DNA of 64,000 nucleotides, taken from Theristus sp. LFF4_11. Lineage: Eukaryota > Nematoda > Chromadorea > Monhysterida > Xyalidae. The notes below the pieces were generated by a model that was not told where the DNA came from, made no database searches, and saw only the letters and a list, made by a program, of their open reading frames with translations. The position numbers and the translations under genes are program-made. Below, one piece after another: positions 57,984-64,000 of the stretch. Position 1 is the stretch's first letter. The number at the start of each line of letters is the position of its first letter. The stretch is taken from contig JASANC010000062.1 in assembly GCA_030248135.1 (NCBI GenBank), positions 1-64,000 of the forward strand, written 5' to 3'.

Positions 57984-58056
57984 ATGTTTTTTTTATTAGT
58001 TTATCGCTTTTTGTATTTTATCCTACAGCGCAGCGCAGCTGACTCCACAATTCAAG
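57984..58056 (+). other. Candidate signal-peptide exon of the ZP gene
   Basis: ATG followed by a hydrophobic run (MFFLLVYRFLYFILQ, then SAADSTIQ), cut by an AAG/GTGAAC donor in phase 1, the phase needed by the exon at 59753. The intron would be 1.7 kb. Alternatively, TATCCTACAG at 58018-58027 could be an acceptor, making 58028-58056 an internal exon. The support is weak: phase and hydrophobicity only. Confidence 0.3.
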
Positions 58057-59182
58057 GTGAACAAAAAAGTCTTTCAAGGCTGATGAAAAAACAAATAAAG
58101 AGCTTTGCAAATATTCCTTTTAACCGAAACGATCGTGGGATCGATTTGCAGATTACAACCCGATTGCTTACGCGCTGATTAGTTTACATGCGTTTTTTTT
58201 TGTGCGCAGCAGTAGCTAGCGCTGGCGGCTTTTGTGTGGAAACGCACTCACCACAACAACTGCGTTTGGTGTTGTTGTCGTTGTGTGTTGTTTAAAAAAA
58301 ACACTGCAAGGTCAAAACAAATTGGCGTGATTTCGTTTTTTTTAGTTTGGGTGTGCCGTGAGTGTGTGTCACAGATGTGTTGCGTCTGCTGTTGTACACA
58401 TGTTGTACGCCGAAAAACCACTTGCTGCGGTTTTGCCACATTTACCACTTTCATTTCCGACTGTGTGACAATTTCATTTCGACAATTTCACACATGATGA
58501 ATTGCCAACAGTGCTTGCATTTATCAAGTTTCCTTCACTTTCACGTTTTTTTGTCAACCGCGAAAATCGTACCCACGGAAATCACATACATTTTGAAGAG
58601 CGCGCAAAACACAATAAAAACAACACACCCGAAAGCAGAAAGTTGATTTTTTTATTGCTAGCTGTAAAAAATGGACGCTGGATTTGGGCAAAAAAGGACA
58701 CACACACACACGTGTGCAGAGGGGCACAAAGGCACACACGGACGGACGGTGTTTTTTGCAGCGATTTTTTTTGCTCTGGGCGACGCAAGATGGTTTATGT
58801 GGTTTGAATGGTTTTGTGACAGCATGCGCACTGCAAAATGCCGAAAAAACTTATGATGCAAAAAAAAACCTGCTGAACGTTAGCGAATGGAATTGAAAAT
58901 TTTTCGGAAAAAAACAAACATCCACAACAACACGGACGGAAAAAAACAACAAGGACGTTGCCGAGCAATGCTTTGTGTGCTGGGGCCTGCAAAAAAAACA
59001 GACTGCTCTGTTCGTTGTGCTGTAAAACTTGTTTTTTGGCATTGCGGCTGTGTGTGCGGCGCAGACATGGACGTCTAAAACTGTGAGTTTTCAAACAATC
59101 TCGGATGCGGGCAGGGACGCACATACGGAGAAGTTTTGCTGATAGCATGTACGAGTGCAAGTAACACGTAACAAGAGTCTGC

Positions 59183-59452
59183 TACGGTATGGCCGATTAA
59201 ACATGGCAACTTTTTTCAGGGTGCAAGGAGCGCGCGAATTTTGAATGAAAGAAAAAAGACATTCAGAAAACAAATGGTGTGCGAAATTTCACACGTTTTT
59301 TTAAACTACTGGATTATCCGCGATATTCTGTTTAGTCTTTCTCCCTTGCACACATGATTGGGAATTCTGCTGGCATTTTTGAAAAAGGCAACTCCTAGTC
59401 TGCGACTAATCCCGCCTTGATTAGACTGCCTCATTTATTCGGCCATACTGTA
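59183..59452. repeat. MITE family E, full copy
   Basis: A 270-bp element from TACGGTATGGCCGATTAAAC to TTATTCGGCCATACTGTA, with TA at both ends. It shares GGATTATCCGCGATATTCTG and CACACATGATTGGGAATTCT with the copy at 11939. Confidence 0.88.
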
Positions 59453-59563
59453 TTTTCTTCCAGATTTTTTTTGCAAAACCGAAACTTTATGGTGCGCTCT
59501 TAAAGTCTGTTTATGACCGGGACACAGCAAGATTGTTGATATTGCTGCAAGGGCGGCTAAAAC

Positions 59564-59660
59564 TACAGTCGAACTCTAAATTATAGGGAATCAGCTGATA
59601 TAGGTTGGCATGCATGTTTTCTGTGCGAAACAAACTCCGTCCCCACAGCAATGCCTTCAC
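59564..59660. repeat. MITE family B, truncated copy
   Basis: Only the left arm and core remain (TACAGTCGAACTCTAAATTA, GGGAATCAGCTGATATAGGT, CAAACTCCGTCCCCACAGCA). It ends about 90 bp before the first ZP-gene exon I can support. Confidence 0.75.
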
Positions 59661-59752
59661 AGACATTAGAACAAGATAACAAATATTGAAAGCGTCAGCA
59701 GCAAATTGGTGAGCAGCTGGTTGTTACTCCAACAGATTCACGCTTCCAGCAG

Positions 59753-62700
59753 GTGTGCTGACGTCTGCGACTGCGTCCGTCAGCGAGGCGCCACCGTTTC
59801 GAGACGCCGGCCGGCCGGTGCAATGGGCGGACAGACTGATCAGCAAATTGATCGAGATGCAATGTGACGCGGACAAGATGCACGTGAAGCTGCACTACGT
59901 CGACACGTACAGGTGCGTCGTGTGTGTGTTTACGTGGCGTTCATGACGTGAAGTACAGATAAGCAGAAGAAATAAGACACTCCTTGTCGTTATTCAAGGG
60001 TAAAAATTGTAGGAAGTGTTTATTTTGCGACCGCGTGTAGCTATATGTTTTAACACAGCTACGCGTCACTAAATATGCTTCATGAATGCCGCTTTAGCAC
60101 GATTGAAGCTGCGGTATGTCTGTTGCCATGTTTGTATGTACGGATTTAAGGCATATCAATCTGCTTCCGATATAAACAGAAGCGCTAAAAACCATCCCGG
60201 TAATCGGTAATGTTGTTGCATTCATACATTTCAGCAAGCTGACGCCGGCGTTTGCGCTGGCATTCAAGCATTCACAGATGCACATTGGTGCAAACGACTC
60301 ACGGGAACAATGCCGCTCAACACTGCACGAAACACAAGGTATGTTTGAGAAAAAAAACATTGCAAGTGATACCATCACTAGGCATCCATGACGAATTCAA
60401 TGCGCGTTCACACAGTTCGTGTTCTGTTGTTGTTGTTCATGGCCCAGTACATGTGGGAAAGGTGGTGACGCAATTTGTCCGATCGACCGGGCTCGGTCGG
60501 GTGCGGACGCTGTGTAGGAGCGGCGTCGTCGTCCGCGTTCGTGTTCTGTGGTGGCATACGCAGAAAAATAATGCACATGTAGAAGCACATGTTCATGCAC
60601 ATGTTCATGCAGATGCACATGTTTTTGCACTTATCTATTCACATGCACAGCCCAAAACAGCCGTGTCTGAATATTGAATTGAATCTGAATCGATACATGC
60701 ACGGGTTTGTGGCATCTGCGTCAATACGTACGCGAAAAATGTGCATCTACACGGTGCATTGTTATTCTGTGTACATGTACTCTTTCGGCAACTTGTCGCT
60801 TCATGAAGCAGTATTGAGTGACGCGTAGCCGTGTTAAAACATAAGCAGCCGCTAAATGTGTCTTCATGAATGCCCCATTACGCTTTACAACTGGAACAAG
60901 AATTCATCAATGCAGGTTTCCTGATTGCGAGCACAGATTACGATGATTGCGGCGTACAAACGGCGCAGACGGCACAAATGCTCGTATCATACACGGCGAC
61001 GGTTGGTGCTGTGAAAAGATGGGCACAGTGTAACCTCTATTTAATCGGACGTGCCGCACCGAAATGATGTCACCATGCTCAAAAACATGTGCTTGTGATG
61101 CGCAGCAACCCGGAGTTTATACACGTACACAGTTTTGGCAGTTCCTCACATAAAATACATGCACAAAGGAATGAGAGGAACTTCTAATCTGGTGCTTTGC
61201 TGTGCATGACATTGACAAACGGGTGTTTTTAAAACAATTGAGTGACATGAAACGTCACTTCAGTCCGACACGTTCGAAATAGAATGCGCAAAAGAGGAAA
61301 ATTGTCGTCCTTTGTTCAGGTGTCAATCAGTTTTCGACTGAACAATCAGCTGCTGACGGAGACCGTGGGGGTGCAGTGTCTGCACCCGATTGTGCTCGAT
61401 GAACCGGTAAATACGCAATCTGAGTGTGCTGAGTGTGCATTTGAATTTAAGACCAGCTGATTTCGCACATGAATGAACCTTCGTTTGAACCTCGTACCTG
61501 CCATATGCCATTACTAATATCTTTTATTTTGGTCCCGCGTCTCATGAGTAAGCAGTCTCATGCACGACGCGGCAATTCAAAATTGGCAAAGGGATCCGAG
61601 TCCCCTAAATAAGGCCGGGTCACTTAGGCTATTTTGAATTACCACATACAAATTGAAACTTGCTTCCTTTTACGTCCACAACCGCATTAAGTCGCAGGTC
61701 TAAAAGAAAAGGTAATACATACATACAGTATGAAGCTACATGTCGCCTGTAGCTGTGGTCAAATCGAAGTTTGTATGTGTATGCCAGGAAGTACACCACA
61801 GTGTGACCTGGCTACACCACTTACCCACCACATACGCCACCATAAACAAAACAAAATGTCAACAAAAATGTTGAACTTATTGACGCTGCTTTGCGCTGCC
61901 GGCGATATATTGAACCGTGTACCGGAGCAACAATGTTGAGGCTCAACAATTTGTAAAGGAGATTTATGTTGAGAACTGATTTATTCTCACTATCGTGCGG
62001 GTATGTGGTTCATCACAACCACGTGACCATTTCCACCATACCCATTCTGTTCACATTGTGCTGGTACGTGTTTTTCATTGCAGCGACATCGCGCAAACAT
62101 GTCACTGGCGTTCTACAATGATTCGTCGAGTGCAACGCTGCGCAACATGGGCACCACTGCAGTTGTCGCTGGTGACAGCCTGTACGTCGAAGGTGTCGTC
62201 AAGTCTGGCTGGTACCAAGCACACGGTCGGTGCGCGTCAACATGCAGAAACTCACCTTGGAAAACAATTCAAGGGTTACAATTGAGTCTAAAGTGACAAT
62301 GTAACAAGACCACAGCGTAATCGTGTTTTTTGAACGACGGAATAATGATCGCCTCCTTTTGTTTCTCAGTGTCGATATCGTATTTGTGATGAAACGGTTT
62401 CCATTTTTGTTTCAGACCTGTTTGTATTTCCGGTGAATTGCTGGACGAGCAGAGACGCCGAGAACGGCGCAGCATCCGCGCGACGTAGCGTGCTCGCCAA
62501 CGGATGCGCCGCGTCGAAGGTCGCCAAGATATTCCCGAGGCTGAAATCGGACAGATTCAGAGTGAGCTTTCTGACTAACATATACGCTAAAAACGGTTAG
62601 ACATGTGCAAAACATTCTCGTGGACATTTTAGCATCCACAAAAATTTTAGCGTGGCATGCAAATGACTTCACATGATACTTTTGCGTTTGGGACTTTGAA

Positions 62701-63594
62701 ACAGCCAAAAAAACACACAGTTCTCTTAGTTTTTACAAACCTATTTTTATAAGATTTTTATTACCGTTTGTAGGCGCACATTTCTTAACCAGGTGAAACT
62801 GCCAATGAGCAGCAAGTTTCTGTTGTACGATGAAACGCAGCCGCCGACGAGGGACGTCACCACGATCATATTCCTGCACTGCCAGGTGCTGCCGTGTCTG
62901 ACCAACAACACAACCGGTGCATTCAAAATTCCAAAGGTACATATTTATTTACATTCCAAAATTACAAATCATACACAAAACTGAACCTTATTTCTCTTAT
63001 GCAAAATTTCTCTTATTTGCTCGAAACTCTCTCGGATTTGGATGAATTGGAAAAAGTGCGAATATTCATTTCTGTGCGTGGTTGTTTACCTTTCCTGTAT
63101 TTCTGAGATAAAATCACAAATAAAAAAATGATTTATTTATGATTTTTCAGTGTCCCCGTGCAGGATACTGTGCAGGCGACACAGGTCACAACCACGAGCT
63201 GCCGTCATCACTGTCCAATCATCAGCTGACGCATATCAGAAGTGCACCAATATTGGTCTCGTCAAATCGGGCAATTTCTGGTAAATAAAGACTGTCATCA
63301 TAAACAAGCAACCAGCAATTTCAGCAATACAGTGGTTGCATTGTACGACTGTTGAATTGCTCTGTCTGTTTTTTTGGAGGATTTTGAAAACTCATCACTC
63401 AACCAATCAACAACTGAGCGCCTATATTTTCGAATGTTTCCGTTTTTTGTAATTTGGCGAATGGAATTTCAGACGATGCGCAGAGCGTGTTTTGCCGCGA
63501 ACGGTGTGCGTACGAACGTCAACGGATGCACCACAACAAACTGATACGTGACGTGCAGCAAGTGCGCATGCGGACGCCCGACGCGCTCGTGGAG
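59753..63594 (+). CDS. Zona pellucida (ZP) domain protein, partial
   Basis: The exons found are 59753-59912, 60235-60338, 60382-60461, 61320-61406, 62084-62225, 62416-62561, 62793-62936, 63151-63280 and 63473-63594, all phase-compatible. ZP modules polymerise extracellular coats and, in nematodes and insects, cuticle. The four ZP-N cysteines are in order (IEMQC, SREQC, HSSC, VGVQC). ZP-C follows with DSLYVEGVV, DLFVFPVNCW, LANGC, FLHCQVLPC and CPRAGYC, then CRERC. Glycosylation sequons include NDS and NNT. The N-terminus is missing: a hydrophobic 24-codon exon at 57984-58056 ends in the required phase and could be the signal peptide. The last exon either splices at 63595 (GTCGGT) to a transmembrane exon beyond the window, or reads to a stop at 63717 without a membrane anchor. 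The 43-bp intron at 60339-60381 is unusually short here. Confidence 0.75.
60018..60095. repeat. Family P palindrome, copy 3
   Basis: GTAGCTATATGTTTTAACAC and AGCTACGCGTCACTAAATAT, then GCTTCATGAATGCCGCTTTA. The left stem is shortened. It is in a ZP-gene intron. Confidence 0.65.
60559..60771. repeat. Inverted-repeat element, family H (copy 2)
   Basis: The ends are CGCAGAAAAATAATGCACAT and, inverted, GTGCATTGTTATTCTGTG. The left part contains several TGCACATGTTCA units in tandem (60577-60630). It is in a ZP-gene intron. Confidence 0.7.
60799..60882. repeat. Family P palindrome, copy 4
   Basis: CGCTTCATGAAGCAGTATTG, GTGACGCGTAGCCGTGTTAA and TGTCTTCATGAATGCCCCAT. A full short hairpin about 28 bp after the family H element. 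Confidence 0.75.
61032..61281. repeat. MITE family G, copy 4
   Basis: The left end is TCTATTTAATCGGACGTGCC and then GCACCGAAATGATGTCA. The right end is AACGTCACTTCAGTCCGACA and then CGTTCGAAATAG. CGACAAACGGGCG-like and AACCCGGAGTTT words are shared with other members. The CRE octamers have decayed here. It is in a ZP-gene intron, ending about 40 bp before an exon. Confidence 0.7.
61551..61712. repeat. Dispersed repeat, family F (copy 3)
   Basis: CAATTCAAAATTGGCAAAGG, GATCCGAGTCCCCTAAATAA, GGCCGGGTCACTTAGGCTAT and CGCATTAAGTCGCAGG match the copies at 28403 and 53736. It is in a ZP-gene intron. Confidence 0.65.
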
Positions 63595-64000
63595 GTCGGT
63601 CGGTTGGTGCCAGCCAATCAGCGGGCAGCTGCATGCGAAAAAAATTTGAAGTTCATTTATACACCCAATGCCAATCGACATGGTTCACAACAAAAGCAAA
63701 ATCATGCCGTTGATTGAAAACACATTGTGTTCAGATCGTAATTTACGTAAACGTAAACACATTTTTCCCAACAAATTGTAAAGCTGTCACTGACAGCACA
63801 ACAAAATATCGATACCTGTGATGCTGTGAACGATCACTCTATGGCTACCAATGGCTATACCTTGTGGCTGTCAGCTACACTCTGCCAGTGGCAGCTTCAC
63901 AATTGGTTGAGAAAAATGTTGAGCAGACGTTCTGAGTGCAGTAAAACGTAATTCAATGTTTTATTGACGTTGTTCTAACGCGAGTGTGATTGCGCAGCAT
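63595..64000. other. Right edge
   Basis: If the last ZP exon splices at 63595 this is intron; otherwise the frame closes at 63715-63717 and the rest is 3' flank. I recognise nothing else in it. Confidence 0.4.

Larger units (their letters stand above)
47408..59752. other. Repeat-rich interval without recognised gene
   Basis: About 12 kb with no protein domain that I can recognise. It holds a foldback-like element (48312-48858), a family A MITE (49368-49633), a truncated family E copy beside a family F copy (53497-53877), a TA-flanked MITE (55319-55486), family P (56208-56297), a degenerate 10-bp tandem repeat (56569-56639), a full family E copy (59183-59452) and a truncated family B copy (59564-59660). 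The longest open frame (57056-57595, 179 codons) starts in A-rich sequence and has no domain. An upstream exon of the ZP gene may lie at 57984-58056. Confidence 0.5.

Noticed and set aside
1..64000. tRNA, rRNA, transposase and reverse-transcriptase genes
   Set aside because: I looked for tRNA B-box words, rRNA blocks and common transposase or RT motifs by eye and found none convincing. A tRNAscan-SE run and a translated search against Repbase/Dfam would be decisive.

Overview
This 64 kb window comes from an intron-rich animal genome. Most likely it is an ecdysozoan, and an early-branching nematode is my best but unproven guess. The reasons are a 2,428-residue alpha-spectrin (close to the known nematode and arthropod length), a secreted cysteine-rich protein resembling nematode CPG4, a stand-alone MH2 protein of the protostome Expansion type, and a cuticlin-like ZP-domain protein. 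All genes are split by GT-AG introns. There is no operon, bacterial promoter or CRISPR array, and I found no tRNA or rRNA gene.

Layout. 0.66-3.99 kb, minus: omega-class glutathione transferase (6 exons, 245 aa). 4.76-6.62 kb, plus: secreted cysteine-rich CPG4-like protein (5 exons, 387 aa), divergent from the GST across 768 bp. 8.82-11.02 kb, minus: MYND zinc-finger protein (5 exons, 259 aa). 12.53-14.48 kb, minus: atypical dual-specificity phosphatase (3 exons, about 241 aa). 15.95-33.33 kb, minus: complete alpha-spectrin (36 exons) with the internal SH3 domain and C-terminal EF-hands. 33.3-39.8 kb: mostly empty. 39.84-47.41 kb, plus: MH2-domain protein (9 exons, 456 aa) whose first intron begins with about 19 tandem 42-bp copies of its own 5' splice-site region. 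47.4-59.7 kb: gene-poor and full of small inverted-repeat elements. 59.75 kb to near the right edge, plus: ZP-domain protein whose first and last exons are uncertain.

The exon models were built by hand from splice signals, reading phase and protein-family similarity. For the GST, CPG4-like, MYND, phosphatase, spectrin and MH2 genes the exon lengths add up to an exact multiple of three with one terminal stop. This is strong internal support but not transcript evidence.

The non-coding DNA holds at least nine families of short (about 85-270 bp) non-autonomous inverted-repeat elements, most present two to seven times. Many sit in introns of the genes above. No transposase gene was recognised. 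Functionally the genes are mostly unrelated: detoxification and redox (GST), extracellular matrix or cuticle (CPG4-like, ZP and possibly the MH2 protein), membrane skeleton (spectrin) and signalling (phosphatase, MYND protein).
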